Part shown: in pieces, positions 18,566 to 29,200 of the stretch
Layout of the letters: each line of letters opens with the position of its first letter
How positions within the stretch are numbered: the first letter of the stretch is position 1
Origin: Tistrella mobilis KA081020-065
GTDB lineage: Bacteria; Pseudomonadota; Alphaproteobacteria; Tistrellales; Tistrellaceae
DNA length: 64,000 nucleotides
Direction of reading: 5' to 3'
Assembly (NCBI RefSeq): GCF_000264455.2
Contig: NC_017956.1
Span: forward strand, 186,001-250,000
The notes under the pieces: generated by a model
What the model was told of the DNA's origin: nothing
Database searches by the model: none
The model's input: only the letters and a program-made list of their open reading frames with translations
Translations under genes and position numbers: made by a program

Positions 18566-18714
18566 GCCGGCTTCGAAACGCCGGGACGGGCGACCGTTCC
18601 GCGCGACATGGTGGCCGTGGCTTCTGGCATGCCCGTCCGCCATGGATGCTCCGCATCGTCCCATGCCGTTCCTGACGGTCCCGGGGGATGCGACCTGAAC
18701 AGACGGAGAGCAAA

Positions 18715-18912
18715 ATGCCAAAGCTGAAGAGCAAGAGCGGCGCCAAGAAGCGGTTCCGCCTGACTGCGAGCGGCAAGGTCCGCCGCGCCAGCGCCTTCCA
18801 TCGTCACTGCATGTCGTCCAAGACGCAGAAGCAGAAGCGCAACAGCCGCAAGACCCAGATCCTGACGGCTGCCGACGCGAAGATCGTCAAGCAGTTCCTG
18901 CCCTACGCCTGA
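18715..18912 (+). CDS. rpmI: 50S ribosomal protein L35
   Basis: 65 residues, MPKLKSKSGAKKRFRLT and onward, full length and highly basic. The ATG at 18715 follows CGGAGAG; the upstream ATG at 18688 would add a non-conserved extension. L35 binds 23S rRNA in the large subunit. rplT follows after 86 bases in the same transcript. Confidence 0.97.
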   Translation: MPKLKSKSGAKKRFRLTASGKVRRASAFHRHCMSSKTQKQKRNSRKTQILTAADAKIVKQFLPYA

Positions 18913-18998
18913 CCGGCTCCCGGCGGACGACGACAGAAGATGCAGTGTCCGGCCGATGCCCGGCCGGCTCCGAATGATTTCCATCGGGAGTACAGACG

Positions 18999-19367
18999 AT
19001 GGCCCGTGTGAAGCGCGGCGTGACGTCCCATGCGCGCCACAAGAAGGTTCTGAAGCTGGCCGAGGGCGCCCGTGGCCGCTCGTCCAAGACGATTCGCGCA
19101 GCCAAGCAGCGCGTCGACAAGAACCTGCAATACGCCTACCGCGACCGCCGCGTCCGCAAGCGCCAGTTCCGCGCGCTGTGGATCCAGCGCATCAACGCCG
19201 GTACGCGTGAGTTGGGCATGACCTACAGCCAGTTCATGGCCGGCCTGAAGGCCGCGGCCATCGAGATGGACCGCAAGGTCCTGTCGGATCTGGCCGTGCA
19301 CGAGCCCGCAGCCTTTAAGAGCCTTGTCGAGCAGGCGCAGAGCGCTCTCGCCAAGGCCGGTGCCTGA
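18999..19367 (+). CDS. rplT: 50S ribosomal protein L20
   Basis: 122 residues. The basic N-terminal extension ([20 protein letters not shown]) is followed by the globular rRNA-binding domain. L20 is an early assembly protein of the large subunit and in several bacteria represses its own operon by binding the leader of rpmI. The leader here at about 18572-18714 is a candidate target, though I see no clear L20-box mimic. Confidence 0.98.
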   Translation: MARVKRGVTSHARHKKVLKLAEGARGRSSKTIRAAKQRVDKNLQYAYRDRRVRKRQFRALWIQRINAGTRELGMTYSQFMAGLKAAAIEMDRKVLSDLAVHEPAAFKSLVEQAQSALAKAGA

Positions 19368-19378
19368 GAGACGCGGAT

Positions 19379-19467
19379 ACCGGGCGGTGACGCCCGGTAA
19401 CCCGGATCCGGCACAGAAGGACGCCGATCGAAGCGAGGGGGCCCGCGCCTGCGGGACCCCTCGTTTT
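19379..19467 (+). terminator. Two hairpins ending the rpmI-rplT unit
   Basis: A perfect 8-bp stem with GTGA loop lies at 19379-19398. A second, stronger stem joins 19434-19440 to 19457-19463, with an inner 5-bp stem, and is followed by TTTT at 19464-19467. The second is the probable terminator. Confidence 0.85.
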
Positions 19468-19621
19468 GCGTTCTGAGCCAGGTTTATCCGGAAGAGCGCG
19501 GTGTCATCGAATCGTCACCGGTGAACGCGCATTCTGCCCCTCCGTCGGATCCAAGACTCCGTCGGAACTCAGACGTCCGATCCGCATAAGACCGTCGAGC
19601 CAAACTGATCCCGAGGCCTCC

Positions 19622-20701
19622 ATGACCGACATCGACAGCCTGAAGGAGGAGATCGAGGGGCGCATCGCCGCTGCCGCCGATCTCGACGCGCTCGAAGAGG
19701 TGCGCGTTCAGGCCTTTGGCCGCAAGGGCCGCATCACCGAGATGCTGAAGGGCCTGGGCGCCCTGGACCCCGAGGCGCGCAAGGCGACAGGCCAGGCGCT
19801 GAACCAGGTGCGCGACCAGCTGCAGACGGCCCTGGAGGCCCGCCGCGAGGTGCTGAAGGCGGCGGCCCTGGATGCCCGTCTCGCGGCCGAGCGGATCGAC
19901 GTCACCCTGCCGGTGCGACCCGAGCCCCAGGGCCGCATTCACCCGATCTCGCAGGTGATCGACGAACTGACGGCCATCTTCGCCGATATGGGCTTCCAGG
20001 TGGCCGAAGGTCCGCAGATCGAGACCGACTACTACAACTTCACCGCGCTCAACATCCCGCCGGAGCATCCCGCCCGGCAGATGCACGACACTTTCTACGT
20101 CCGCGGCAAGGCCGAAGACGGTGCCAACCTGGTGCTGCGCACCCACACCTCGCCGGTGCAGATCCGCACCATGGAGGCGGGCAAGCCGCCTTACCGGATC
20201 ATCGCGCCGGGGCGGACCTATCGCAGCGACAGCGACATGACCCACACCCCGATGTTCCATCAGGTGGAGGGGCTGGTGATCGATCGCGACATCACCATGG
20301 CGCATCTGAAGGGCTGCCTGATCGAGTTCGCCAAGGCCTTCTTCGAGGTCGACGATCTGCCGGTGCGTTTCCGGCCGAGCTATTTCCCCTTCACGGAACC
20401 GTCGGCCGAGATGGATATCGGCTGCCAGCGCGGCGGCGGCGAACTCAAGATCGGCAATTACGGCGACTGGCTGGAGATCCTGGGCTGCGGCATGGTCCAC
20501 CCCAAGGTACTGGCCATGGCCGGCATCGACCCCAACGAGTATCAGGGCTTCGCCTTCGGCATGGGCATCGAACGCATCGCCATGCTGAAGTACGGCGTGC
20601 CGGATCTGCGCACCTTCTTCGAGGGCGATCCGCGCTGGCTGAAGCATTACGGCTTCGCGGCGGCCGATCTGCCGACGCTTGCCGGCGGTCTGACGCGCTG
20701 A
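19622..20701 (+). CDS. pheS: Phenylalanine--tRNA ligase alpha subunit
   Basis: 359 residues. It contains an N-terminal coiled-coil region that contacts tRNA and a class II catalytic core with [26 protein letters not shown] and the C-terminal [17 protein letters not shown] (motif 3). The ATG at 19622 gives the expected start ([11 protein letters not shown]); the open frame reaches back to 19466, overlapping the upstream terminator. pheT follows after 16 bases and forms the alpha2beta2 enzyme with it. Confidence 0.97.
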   Translation: MTDIDSLKEEIEGRIAAAADLDALEEVRVQAFGRKGRITEMLKGLGALDPEARKATGQALNQVRDQLQTALEARREVLKAAALDARLAAERIDVTLPVRPEPQGRIHPISQVIDELTAIFADMGFQVAEGPQIETDYYNFTALNIPPEHPARQMHDTFYVRGKAEDGANLVLRTHTSPVQIRTMEAGKPPYRIIAPGRTYRSDSDMTHTPMFHQVEGLVIDRDITMAHLKGCLIEFAKAFFEVDDLPVRFRPSYFPFTEPSAEMDIGCQRGGGELKIGNYGDWLEILGCGMVHPKVLAMAGIDPNEYQGFAFGMGIERIAMLKYGVPDLRTFFEGDPRWLKHYGFAAADLPTLAGGLTR

Positions 20702-20717
20702 ACGGAGATCACTCGCG

Positions 20718-23126
20718 ATGAAGTTCACCCTGTCCTGGCTGAAGGACCATCTCGACACCGATGCCGATCTGGACCGGATCGCGCTGGCGCTGACCGCCGT
20801 CGGGCTCGAGGTCGAAGAGATCACCGACCGGCGCGCGGCCCTCGCGCCGTTCACCGTCGCCCATGTCATCTCGGCCGAGAAGCACCCGGATGCCGACAAG
20901 CTCCGGGTCTGCCGGGTCGATACCGGCGATGGCGAGGTTCAGGTCGTCTGCGGCGCCCCCAATGCCCGCACCGGCATGAAGGCGGTTTTCGCCCGTTCGG
21001 GCCTGACCGTGCCCGGCACCGGGCTGACGCTCAAGCCCTCGAAGATCCGCGGCGTCGAAAGCAACGGCATGCTGGTCTCGATGCGCGAGATGGGCCTGTC
21101 GGACGAGCATGACGGCATCATCGAGATGCCCGGGGATGCGCCGCTCGGCCAGCCCTTCGCGCCGGTGCTGGGCGTCGACGACCCGGTCATCGAGATTGCG
21201 ATCACCCCCAACCGGGGTGACTGTCTGGGCGTGCGCGGCATTGCCCGGGACCTGGCCGCCGCCGGTCTCGGCACGCTGAAGCCGCTGGAGGCGACCCCGG
21301 TTGCCGGCCGTTTCCCGAACCCGGTCGCCATCCGGATCACCGATGACGCCAAGTCCGGCTGCCCGGTCTTTGCCGGGCGTACCATCCGCGGCGTGACCAA
21401 TGGTGTGGCGCCCGACTGGATGCTGCGCCGGCTGACCGCGGTCGGGCTCAGGCCGATTTCGGTGCTGGTCGACATCACCAACTATGTGTCGCTGGATCTG
21501 GGTCGGCCGCTGCATGTCTTTGACGCGAAGAAGCTGACCGGCGATCTGACCATCCGCACCGCCGCCGAGGGCGAAAGCCTGAAGGCGCTGGACGAGCGGA
21601 CCTATGCGCTGGGTGCCGGCCGCGATGTGGTGATCGCCGACGATGCCGGGGTGCAGAGCCTGGGCGGCATCATGGGTGGCGAGGCGACCGGCGTCGACGA
21701 GACCACCACCGAGGTGGTGCTGGAATGCGCCTGGTTCGATCCGAAGCGGATCGCCGAAAGCGGCCGGGCCCTCTCGATCCTGAGCGATGCCCGCTATCGG
21801 TTCGAGCGCACCGTCGACCCCGAGACGGTGCTGCCGGGCACCGAGATTGCGACCGCGCTGATCCTGAAGCTTGCCGGTGGCGAGGCATCCGAGGTCACGG
21901 TTGCGGGCGAGGTGCCGGGCTTCGATCGGGTCATCGGCTTCCGCCCGGCGCGGGTGGAAAGCCTGGGCGGCATCGTCGTCGATCCGGCGGCGCAGGCCAC
22001 CATCCTCACCCGCCTCGGCTTCGACGTGGTGCAAGAGAGCGACGCCCTCTGGCAGGTCCGGGTGCCGAGCTGGCGCCAGGACGTCGAGGGCGAGGCGGAT
22101 CTGGTCGAGGAGGTGCTGCGCATCAACGGCTATGACGCCGTGCCGCCGGTGCCGCTGCCGCGGGTGGATGTGGTGACCCGCACCGCAGCCAACGACCGGC
22201 GTCGCCGGGCCGGCTGGGTCCGCCGCGATCTGGCCGCCCGCGGCCTGGTCGAGACGGTGAACTACTCCTTCCTGACCGCGGCCGCCGCCCGGCGCTTCGG
22301 CGGCGGAGCGGACGAGCTGCATCTGCTGAACCCGATCTCGGCGGATCTGGAAGTGATGCGGCCCACCCCGCTCGCTTCTCTGGTCATGGTGGCCGGTCGG
22401 GCTGCCGCCCGTGGCGAGTTGGACGGCCGGTGGTTCGAGGTCGGGCCCGGCTGGCGCGGCATCGCACCCGCCGACCAGCGCAACCTGGCGACCGGTCTGC
22501 GTACCGGCCGCACCGGGCCGCGCAGCTGGACCGGGCAGCCGCGGCCGGTCGACGTCTTCGATGCCAAGGCCGACATCCTGGCGGCGCTTGCGGCGGCGGG
22601 CATGGATGCCGACAAGGTGCAGATCGTCGCCGGCGAGGCGCCCGGCCACTACCATCCGGGCCGGTCGGCCGCGATGAAGCTGGGGCCGAAGCTGACGCTG
22701 GGCTTCTTCGGTGAGCTGCATCCGCTGGTGGTCGAGGCTCATGACGTGAAGGGGCCGGCCGTCGGCTTCGAGCTGGATCTCGACGCCCTGCCGGAGCCCA
22801 AGCGCAAGGCCGACCGGACCCGTCCGGCGTTGGTGCTGCACGACCTGCAGCCGGTCGAGCGCGATTTCGCCTTCGTGGTCGATGCCGGGGTTGCGGCCGA
22901 GGCGCTGATCAAGGCGGTGCGTGGCGCCGAGAAGAAGCTGATCACCGACGTCTCGGTCTTCGACCGCTACGAGGGTGAGCGGCTGGGCGCCGGCAAGGTC
23001 TCGCTTGCGGTGTCGGTGACCCTGCAGCCGGTGGAGCGCACACTGACCGATGCCGAAATCCAGGCGGTGTCGGACCGGATCGTCGCGGCGGTCACCAAGG
23101 CGACGGGGGCCGTGCTGCGGGGCTGA
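20718..23126 (+). CDS. pheT: Phenylalanine--tRNA ligase beta subunit
   Basis: 802 residues, full length. Domains in order are the N-terminal segment MKFTLSWLKDHLDTDA, an OB-fold tRNA-binding domain (EKHPDADKLRVC), the B3/B4 editing domain, B5, and the C-terminal anticodon-binding FDX-like domain (RDFAFVVDAGV). The beta subunit binds and proofreads tRNA-Phe. It is cotranscribed with pheS and followed by a strong terminator. Confidence 0.97.
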   Translation: MKFTLSWLKDHLDTDADLDRIALALTAVGLEVEEITDRRAALAPFTVAHVISAEKHPDADKLRVCRVDTGDGEVQVVCGAPNARTGMKAVFARSGLTVPGTGLTLKPSKIRGVESNGMLVSMREMGLSDEHDGIIEMPGDAPLGQPFAPVLGVDDPVIEIAITPNRGDCLGVRGIARDLAAAGLGTLKPLEATPVAGRFPNPVAIRITDDAKSGCPVFAGRTIRGVTNGVAPDWMLRRLTAVGLRPISVLVDITNYVSLDLGRPLHVFDAKKLTGDLTIRTAAEGESLKALDERTYALGAGRDVVIADDAGVQSLGGIMGGEATGVDETTTEVVLECAWFDPKRIAESGRALSILSDARYRFERTVDPETVLPGTEIATALILKLAGGEASEVTVAGEVPGFDRVIGFRPARVESLGGIVVDPAAQATILTRLGFDVVQESDALWQVRVPSWRQDVEGEADLVEEVLRINGYDAVPPVPLPRVDVVTRTAANDRRRRAGWVRRDLAARGLVETVNYSFLTAAAARRFGGGADELHLLNPISADLEVMRPTPLASLVMVAGRAAARGELDGRWFEVGPGWRGIAPADQRNLATGLRTGRTGPRSWTGQPRPVDVFDAKADILAALAAAGMDADKVQIVAGEAPGHYHPGRSAAMKLGPKLTLGFFGELHPLVVEAHDVKGPAVGFELDLDALPEPKRKADRTRPALVLHDLQPVERDFAFVVDAGVAAEALIKAVRGAEKKLITDVSVFDRYEGERLGAGKVSLAVSVTLQPVERTLTDAEIQAVSDRIVAAVTKATGAVLRG

Positions 23127-23172
23127 CGGGGGCCGGCAGCTCCGGACGAAACAGCCACGACAAAAAAAGCCG

Positions 23173-23225
23173 GGGGCGGCACGGGGTGTGACATGCGTCG
23201 CAGACCGTGCCGCCCCTGCGTTTTT
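23173..23225 (+). terminator. Terminator of pheST
   Basis: A perfect 12-bp stem (23173-23184 with 23205-23216) closes a 20-base loop, followed four bases later by TTTTT. Confidence 0.85.
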
Positions 23226-23410
23226 GACACGATCCATTTTTGCTGCGCTGCCGTATGATTGTCATCCGGGTGTCATTCGGAACGGTTGCGGCATTGATGG
23301 CGCCCGGAAACACGCCCATATGCGGTCGGCCTGCATGCGGTGGGGCGGCTGTACCCTCCGCCAGATCGCCACATTTCTTGCCATACCTGTCCGTCAGAGG
23401 CTGCCGGCGC

Positions 23411-24817
23411 ATGTCCGAAGTCGATCAACTGTTGCTTGCCCGGGAAAAGAAGGGCGTGCGCTTTGCGCTGGTTGCCCGGCTCGGCATGCTCGGCATCGTC
23501 TTCGGGTTGCACGTCTTCCTCTATCACACCATCGGTGAACTGGCGCTGGTCGGTCTGCTCTGCGGCGGTGCTGCGATCGGTACCGCAGCCCTGCTGATGC
23601 ATCTGGATCGCCAGGGCTGTCCCAAGCTGACCGGCTATCTGGCGACCATTCTGGATGTGCTGGTGCTGAGCGGGCTGCCGGTGATCTGGTATATCGGCAC
23701 CGGCGCGGATCAGGTGGTCGGGCCGCAATTCTTCCTGCAGACCCGCATGACCGTCGGCGTGCTGATGGTGATGGTGGTGAATGCGCTCGCCTTCCGTCCG
23801 GCCTATCCGCTGGTGATCGCCGTCGGCTTCGTGGCGATCTATGGGGGTTTCTCGGGCATGATCCTGAATGATCCGCGCACGGCGATCACCACAGATCCGC
23901 TCGCGGCCATGACCGGCATGGGGGTGGCGCCGAGGCTGGTGGTCGCCGATATGGTGATCGTGATGGTGGTGGGGCTGCTGCTCGCCGTCATGACCCGGGT
24001 CGCCCGCCGCATGGCGGTTCAGGCGGTACGTCAGCAGCATGCCTCGGACCAGCTTCGCCGCTATTTCTCGCCGGCCGTGGCCGCCCGGATCGCCGAAGGC
24101 GGTGACGATTTCTTCCGCCCCGGCGGCGTGGTGCGCGAGGTGGCGGTTCTGTTCGCCGACATCCGCGGTTTCACCCACCTCTCCGCCCAGATGCCGCCCG
24201 CCCATGTGCTGGATCTGCTGCGCAGCTACCATGCCGAGATGGTCGCCACCGTCTTCGCCCATGGCGGCACGCTCGACAAGTTCATCGGCGATGCGATCAT
24301 GGTGACCTTCGGCTCGGCCGAACCCGACCCCAACCCGGCCCGCCGGGCGCTGGAGACGGCGCTTGCCATGCGCGAGGCGCTGGAGCGGCTGAACCGGCGG
24401 CGGATCGCCGCAGGGGAACCGCCGCTCGCCCAGGATATCGGCGTGCATGTCGGCCCGGCGCTCGTCGGCAATGTCGGCACGCCCGAGCGGCTGGAACACA
24501 CGGTGATCGGCGATACGGTCAACACTGCAAGCCGGATCGAGGCGGCGTGCAAACAGCATGGCCGTGACCTGCTGATCTCGGAGGCTGTGGTCGCCAAGGC
24601 CGGCGGGGGCTTCCTGCTCGAGCGGCTGGCGCCGACCGTGCTCGCCGGCAAGACCGACCCGATCCAGCTCTATGCGGTGCTGGGGCATACCGCGGCAGAT
24701 CAGGATGAAGACGTGATCCTGCCGGGCCTCCACGCCACACCCTGGGTGGTGGAGATGGACGAGGCCGAAGACGAAGCGCCGGCCGTGGCCAACGGGCTGG
24801 TGCGCGGCGCCGCCTGA
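23411..24817 (+). CDS. Membrane-bound class III adenylate cyclase
   Basis: 468 residues. The N-terminal half has about five or six hydrophobic helices (residues 20-195), then a short linker ([20 protein letters not shown]) typical of cyclases, then the catalytic domain. Metal-binding aspartates are in LFADIRGFT and IGDAIMVTF. The Lys in TLDKFIGD and the Thr/Asp side in [13 protein letters not shown] fit ATP rather than GTP, so the product should be cAMP. The start at 23411 gives the family-like [15 protein letters not shown]; the frame is open to 23240. It stands alone after the pheT terminator. The acidic C-terminal tail (residues 430-460) has no known domain. Confidence 0.9.
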   Translation: MSEVDQLLLAREKKGVRFALVARLGMLGIVFGLHVFLYHTIGELALVGLLCGGAAIGTAALLMHLDRQGCPKLTGYLATILDVLVLSGLPVIWYIGTGADQVVGPQFFLQTRMTVGVLMVMVVNALAFRPAYPLVIAVGFVAIYGGFSGMILNDPRTAITTDPLAAMTGMGVAPRLVVADMVIVMVVGLLLAVMTRVARRMAVQAVRQQHASDQLRRYFSPAVAARIAEGGDDFFRPGGVVREVAVLFADIRGFTHLSAQMPPAHVLDLLRSYHAEMVATVFAHGGTLDKFIGDAIMVTFGSAEPDPNPARRALETALAMREALERLNRRRIAAGEPPLAQDIGVHVGPALVGNVGTPERLEHTVIGDTVNTASRIEAACKQHGRDLLISEAVVAKAGGGFLLERLAPTVLAGKTDPIQLYAVLGHTAADQDEDVILPGLHATPWVVEMDEAEDEAPAVANGLVRGAA

Positions 24818-24960
24818 ACCCGGTCTGCCTGCGCCGGCCCGCCGACGCCGATCCCGGTTGCCAGCGCCCCTTGCGGGCCTTATGTTCCCCGGCAACTCAA
24901 ACGCTTGTGCCTGCCCGGCCCCTTGTGCCCATCCGGCTGACGGGGCCCGGCCCTTCGGGG

Positions 24961-26766
24961 ATGTCCATGACCGACCTCGCGAACATCCGCAACTTCTCGA
25001 TCATCGCCCATATCGACCATGGCAAGTCGACCCTCGCCGACCGCCTGATCGAGCGGCTGGGCGGTCTTCAGGGCCGCGAGATGAAGGAGCAGATCCTCGA
25101 CTCGATGGATATCGAGCGCGAGCGGGGCATCACGATCAAGGCGCAGACCGTCCGGCTGACCTATGACGCCAAGGACGGCAAGACCTACGAGCTGAACCTG
25201 ATCGACACGCCCGGTCATGTCGACTTCTCCTACGAGGTCAGCCGCTCGCTGTCGGCCTGTGAAGGCTCTCTGCTGCTGGTGGATGCCAGCCAGGGCGTCG
25301 AGGCGCAGACGCTCGCCAATGCCTATCTCGCCATCGACAATGATCACGAGATCGTGCCGGTGCTGAACAAGGTCGATCTGCCGGCGGCGGAACCCGAGCG
25401 CATCAAGCAGCAGATCGAGGACGTGATCGGGCTCGATGCCTCGCAGGCGATCCCGATTTCGGCCAAGACCGGTGTCGGCATCGACGATGTGCTGGAGGCC
25501 CTGGTGGCCCGCCTGCCGGCGCCTGCCGGCGATCCGGCCGCACCGCTGAAGGCGCTGGTCGTCGACAGCTGGTACGACCCCTATCTGGGCGTGGTCATTC
25601 TGGTACGGGTGAAGGACGGGACGCTCAAGAAGGGCGCCAAGATCCGCTTCATGGCGACGAAGCGTGCGCATCCGGTCGACCGGGTGGGCGTGTTCACGCC
25701 CAAGCCGCTGATGATCGACACGTTGGGCTGCGGCTCGATCGGTTTCATCACGGCCGGCATCAAGGACATCGCCGATGCCCAGGTCGGCGACACCATCACC
25801 GAAGAGGACCGGCCGGCGGCGGCCCCTCTGCCCGGCTTCAAGCCGACGGTGCCGGTGGTGTTCTGCTCGCTCTTCCCGGTCGATGCCAGCGATTACGAGC
25901 ATCTGCGCGACAGCCTGGGCAAGCTCCGGCTCAACGATGCGGCGCTGCATTTCGAGCCCGAGACCTCGACGGCGCTGGGCCTCGGCTTCCGTTGCGGCTT
26001 CCTGGGGCTGCTGCATCTTGAGATCATCCAGGAGCGGCTGGAGCGCGAGTTCAATCTCGACCTCATCACCACCGCGCCGAGCGTGGTCTATAAGGTCTAT
26101 AAGATCGACGGCTCGATCATGGAGCTGCACAACCCGGCGGACATGCCCGACCCGGTGCAGATCGACCATATCGAAGAGCCGATGATCAACGCCACCATCA
26201 TGGTTCCGGACGACCATCTGGGCGCCGTGCTGAAGCTCTGCGAAGAGAAGCGCGGCCGGCAGAAGGAGCTGACCTATGTCGGCGGCCGGGCGATGGTCGT
26301 CTATGAACTGCCGCTGGCCGAGGTGGTGTTCGATTTCTATGACCGGCTGAAGTCGGTCAGCCGCGGCTATGCCAGCTTCGACTATCAGCTTCAGGGCTAT
26401 GAGGAGAGCGATCTCGTCAAGCTGACCATCCTGGTCAACAAGGAGCCGGTCGACGCGCTGTCGATCATCGTCCACCGTGCCATGTCGGAGGGGCGTGGCC
26501 GGGTGATCTGCGAACGGCTGAAGGACCTGATCCCCCGCCAGATGTTCCAGATCGCGGTTCAGGCGGCGATCGGCGGCCGGGTGGTGGCACGTGAGACCGT
26601 GAAGGCACTGCGCAAGGACGTGCTGGCCAAGTGCTATGGCGGCGACGTCAGCCGCAAGCGCAAGCTGCTGGAGAAGCAGAAGGAAGGCAAGAAGCGCATG
26701 CGGACCTACGGCAATGTCGAGATCCCGCAGTCGGCCTTCATCGCCGCGCTCAAGATCGACGGCTGA
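24961..26766 (+). CDS. lepA: Elongation factor 4 (translational GTPase LepA)
   Basis: 601 residues, normal for LepA. The G domain has [25 protein letters not shown] and NKVDLPAA. Domain II, the EF-G-like domains and the LepA-specific C-terminal domain ([21 protein letters not shown]) follow. LepA acts on ribosomes, with a role in initiation or assembly under stress. ATG codons at 24961 and 24967 are both possible starts. A terminator lies 33 bases after the stop. Confidence 0.97.
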   Translation: MSMTDLANIRNFSIIAHIDHGKSTLADRLIERLGGLQGREMKEQILDSMDIERERGITIKAQTVRLTYDAKDGKTYELNLIDTPGHVDFSYEVSRSLSACEGSLLLVDASQGVEAQTLANAYLAIDNDHEIVPVLNKVDLPAAEPERIKQQIEDVIGLDASQAIPISAKTGVGIDDVLEALVARLPAPAGDPAAPLKALVVDSWYDPYLGVVILVRVKDGTLKKGAKIRFMATKRAHPVDRVGVFTPKPLMIDTLGCGSIGFITAGIKDIADAQVGDTITEEDRPAAAPLPGFKPTVPVVFCSLFPVDASDYEHLRDSLGKLRLNDAALHFEPETSTALGLGFRCGFLGLLHLEIIQERLEREFNLDLITTAPSVVYKVYKIDGSIMELHNPADMPDPVQIDHIEEPMINATIMVPDDHLGAVLKLCEEKRGRQKELTYVGGRAMVVYELPLAEVVFDFYDRLKSVSRGYASFDYQLQGYEESDLVKLTILVNKEPVDALSIIVHRAMSEGRGRVICERLKDLIPRQMFQIAVQAAIGGRVVARETVKALRKDVLAKCYGGDVSRKRKLLEKQKEGKKRMRTYGNVEIPQSAFIAALKIDG

Positions 26767-26798
26767 TCGACCGATCGACGGTCGTCCGGATAAAGTTG

Positions 26799-26830
26799 AT
26801 GCTCGGGGTTGATGCACCCCGGGCATTTTT
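26799..26830 (+). terminator. Terminator of lepA
   Basis: An 11-bp stem with one G-U pair (26799-26809 with 26816-26826) and a 6-base loop is followed by TTTT. It also lies at the 3' end of the convergent gene at 26833. Confidence 0.9.
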
Positions 26831-26832
26831 CG

Positions 26833-27156
26833 TCAGCGCCGCCGACTGAACCGCCGACGCCGGTCACCCTCGCCGCTTCTGCCGCCGGTTGCCAGCAGCA
26901 GGACGCCCAGCACGCCCGCCACCGCCCAGATCGGCAGTTCCAGAACCGTCCGCACCGGCGGCCACAGGCCGGGCCACAGGGCGTTCTCGATGCCGGCCTG
27001 CAGGCCGATCAGGCTGTTGCGGTCGATGGCTGCCCACAGGCTGGACAGGGGGATGATCTCCCATGTCCCCTGATACCAGGCCCCGACGGCTTCGAGACCG
27101 ACGAGAACCAGGGCGGCGATGAGCAGCAGGAAGGCGAGGCTTCGGCGAACCGACAT
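26833..27156 (-). CDS. Small membrane protein of unknown function
   Basis: 107 residues with two predicted membrane helices, residues 5-25 (RSLAFLLLIAALVLVGLEAV) and 72-90, separated by a periplasmic-looking loop rich in tryptophan, and a very basic C-terminal tail (EGDRRRRFSRRR) that should stay in the cytoplasm. I do not recognise a family. It is convergent with lepA, ends within three bases of the lepA terminator, and has no partner on its own strand. Confidence 0.65.
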   Translation of the reverse strand: MSVRRSLAFLLLIAALVLVGLEAVGAWYQGTWEIIPLSSLWAAIDRNSLIGLQAGIENALWPGLWPPVRTVLELPIWAVAGVLGVLLLATGGRSGEGDRRRRFSRRR

Positions 27157-27435
27157 GCGGCAGACAATCTCCGTTCTGCGGGTGCAAGGACCAGCGACGA
27201 CAAGCTTAGACCATCAACCCGTCTTGGCAACCGCCGCCGCACTTCGTCCGCCATGCGGTTCCGGCATATGCCCCGGCATGTCCAGGCTCCGACATGCCCT
27301 TGCCATTATCCCGGCCCGGACCCCAGATCGGCGGTTGCGCCCCGCCGTCGTCCAGCTATAATGCGCGCCGCCGGTCGACCGGGATGCACGCACCGCAAAG
27401 CATCCCAAGCAAGACAGTCGATCGGGCACAAGGCC

Positions 27436-27525
27436 GGAGGGATGGCCGAGCGGTCGAAGGCGCACGCCTGGAAAGTGTGTATACGGTAACACGTATCGTG
27501 GGTTCGAATCCCACTCCCTCCGCCA
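27436..27525 (+). tRNA. tRNA-Ser (anticodon GGA)
   Basis: A complete type II tRNA of 90 bases, including the encoded 3' CCA. The 7-bp acceptor stem is GGAGGGA with TCCCTCC, G73 is the serine discriminator base, and the anticodon loop CTGGAAA carries GGA at 27470-27472. The anticodon stem has one G-U pair. A long variable arm (TATACGGTAACACGTATCG) and a T-arm with GGTTCGAATCC follow. It reads UCC and UCU codons. Confidence 0.97.
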
Positions 27526-27620
27526 CGCACCACCGATCTCCGCTCTCGGGTCCGATAGCGCCGCCGCTCACGGCGACGGGCGGACACTCGTCCGGCCTTG
27601 GGATATTGCAAGGTCGTTCG

Positions 27621-28874
27621 TCATGGCACCGCGGACGCCGTGGAAGCCGGCATGGCTGTCCGCCGTAGCAGAACGGCGACCATTGCCAGCGCGGCGACGG
27701 CGCAGAACCCCAGACCTGCCGACATGCCGAGCGCTGTATGAATGCCGAGCTGATGCATGATCAGGGCGAAGGCGAATGGTGCGACGGATCCCACGATCAG
27801 CCTGACCGACATGATCTGCCCCTGACGCCGGCCATAGCCGTCCGCGCCGAACAGGGCCAGCGGCAGCGTGCCGCCGACGATGCTGTAGAGGCCGTTGCCC
27901 ATGCCGAACAGAACGGCGAAGGCCATGGCCCCGGCAATCGAAGGCGCGGTCAGCGTCAACAGTACCAGCGCACCCGGCAACAGGGCTGCGGCGACCGCAG
28001 CCAGGATGAGCTGCGACAGGTTGCGGCCGAAGATCATGTTGATCAACCTGCTCGCCACCTGGGATGGGCCGAAGAGGGCGCCGACCGTTACCCCGATGAC
28101 CCCGAGGCCCAGGCTGCCCAGCATCGGCAGCATGTGAACCAGCACCGCTGAGCTGACGAAGCTCTGGAAGGCGAAAGCGGCCGCCATCAGGATGAACGCC
28201 GTTCGTCGGTTGGCAGGCGCGACGCTGCCCTGCGGGCTCTCGGGCGGGTCCGAGGCAGGCTGCCCGGCACGGAGCGTCTTCGGGTCCGCCTCCGCCGGGC
28301 GGCTCAGCCAGGCGTGTAACGGCACGCATAGCATGAGGTTGAGGGCCGCGAAGACGATGTAGACCTCGCGCCAGCTCATGAAGCCGTGCAGCCACGACGT
28401 GAACGGCCAGAACAGGGTCGAGGCGAAGCCGGCGATCAGGGTCAGCCAGACGATGCTGCGTTGGGCCGTCCGCGGATGACGCTGGACGAGCAGGGGGAAG
28501 GCCGCGCCGTACTGCACCATGGTCGACGCGATCTCGATGGCGATGAGGGCTGGCAGGAAGGTGAAACCGGAGGGCGCCGCCGCGCAGACCGCCAGTGCCA
28601 GCACTGCGGTGACGGAACCTGCGGTCATCACCCTGCCGGCACCGAAACGGTCGATCCATCGTCCGGACCAGGGGGCGATCAGACCGCCCGTGAGCAGCGC
28701 GATCGACAGGGCGCCGAATACCCATTCCTCCGGCCAGCCGAGATCCCGAGCCATGGCAGGCGCCAGGATGCCGAAGCTGTAATAGAGCGTGCCGTAGCCG
28801 ATGATCTGCGTCAGGCCGAGCGCTGCAATATCGCTCCAGGCCCTGACATCCGACCTTTCCGTCAGGATCTGCAT
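27621..28874 (-). CDS. MFS transporter, partner of ArsR-type regulator
   Basis: 417 residues with about twelve membrane helices in two halves. A hydrophilic central loop of about 50 residues (rich in Pro, Ala and Glu) joins them. The motif SGRWIDRFGAGRV between helices 2 and 3 is the major facilitator signature. The ATG at 28874 overlaps the stop of the arsR-like gene by one base (TGATG), so translation is coupled; the frame is open to 28904. The context suggests export of a compound sensed by the regulator, possibly a metalloid or organic arsenical, but no substrate motif is visible. Confidence 0.9.
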   Translation of the reverse strand: MQILTERSDVRAWSDIAALGLTQIIGYGTLYYSFGILAPAMARDLGWPEEWVFGALSIALLTGGLIAPWSGRWIDRFGAGRVMTAGSVTAVLALAVCAAAPSGFTFLPALIAIEIASTMVQYGAAFPLLVQRHPRTAQRSIVWLTLIAGFASTLFWPFTSWLHGFMSWREVYIVFAALNLMLCVPLHAWLSRPAEADPKTLRAGQPASDPPESPQGSVAPANRRTAFILMAAAFAFQSFVSSAVLVHMLPMLGSLGLGVIGVTVGALFGPSQVASRLINMIFGRNLSQLILAAVAAALLPGALVLLTLTAPSIAGAMAFAVLFGMGNGLYSIVGGTLPLALFGADGYGRRQGQIMSVRLIVGSVAPFAFALIMHQLGIHTALGMSAGLGFCAVAALAMVAVLLRRTAMPASTASAVP

Positions 28875-29200
28875 CAGCCGCCTGCCGCGCTGGCCGGCGC
28901 GCATACGGCGGGATGACCCTGGCAGCAGTCACGCATCAGGAAGTCGACGAGATCCGAGAGTGCCGGGTAGGCTGCGCTGTAGAGGATGGAGCGGCCGTTG
29001 CGACGGGAGGTGACAAGCCCTGCCTGCTGAAGCTGCCCGAGATGGAAGGACATGCGTGATGATGACGCACCCCCCATCGCCTCGCCGATGGCGCCGGCCG
29101 CCAGCCCGTCAGGTCCGGCGGTGACCAGAAGGCGCACGATCCGGAGCCTGGTCTCCTGGGAGAGTGCCGCGAAGGCTGTCAGTGCCTGCGGTTCGTCCAT
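28874..29200 (-). CDS. ArsR-family transcriptional regulator
   Basis: 108 residues from the ATG at 29200. The winged helix is clear: ALSQETRLRIVRLLV, SRMSFHLGQLQQAGLV (recognition helix) and RRNGRSILYSA (wing). A cysteine pair (DCCQGHPAVC) near the C-terminus could bind a metal or metalloid, but it is not at the classical ELCVCDL site of ArsR, so the ligand is open. Four ATG codons (29212, 29206, 29203, 29200) are possible. The last has GGAG six bases upstream. The start region lies inside a 20-bp perfect inverted repeat. It heads a two-gene operon with the MFS gene. Confidence 0.9.
   Translation of the reverse strand: MDEPQALTAFAALSQETRLRIVRLLVTAGPDGLAAGAIGEAMGGASSSRMSFHLGQLQQAGLVTSRRNGRSILYSAAYPALSDLVDFLMRDCCQGHPAVCAPASAAGG

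Noticed and set aside
23273-24895. 540-codon minus-strand frame over the adenylate cyclase
   Set aside because: The cyclase motifs on the plus strand are unambiguous; the antisense sequence is His/Asp/Arg-rich shadow.
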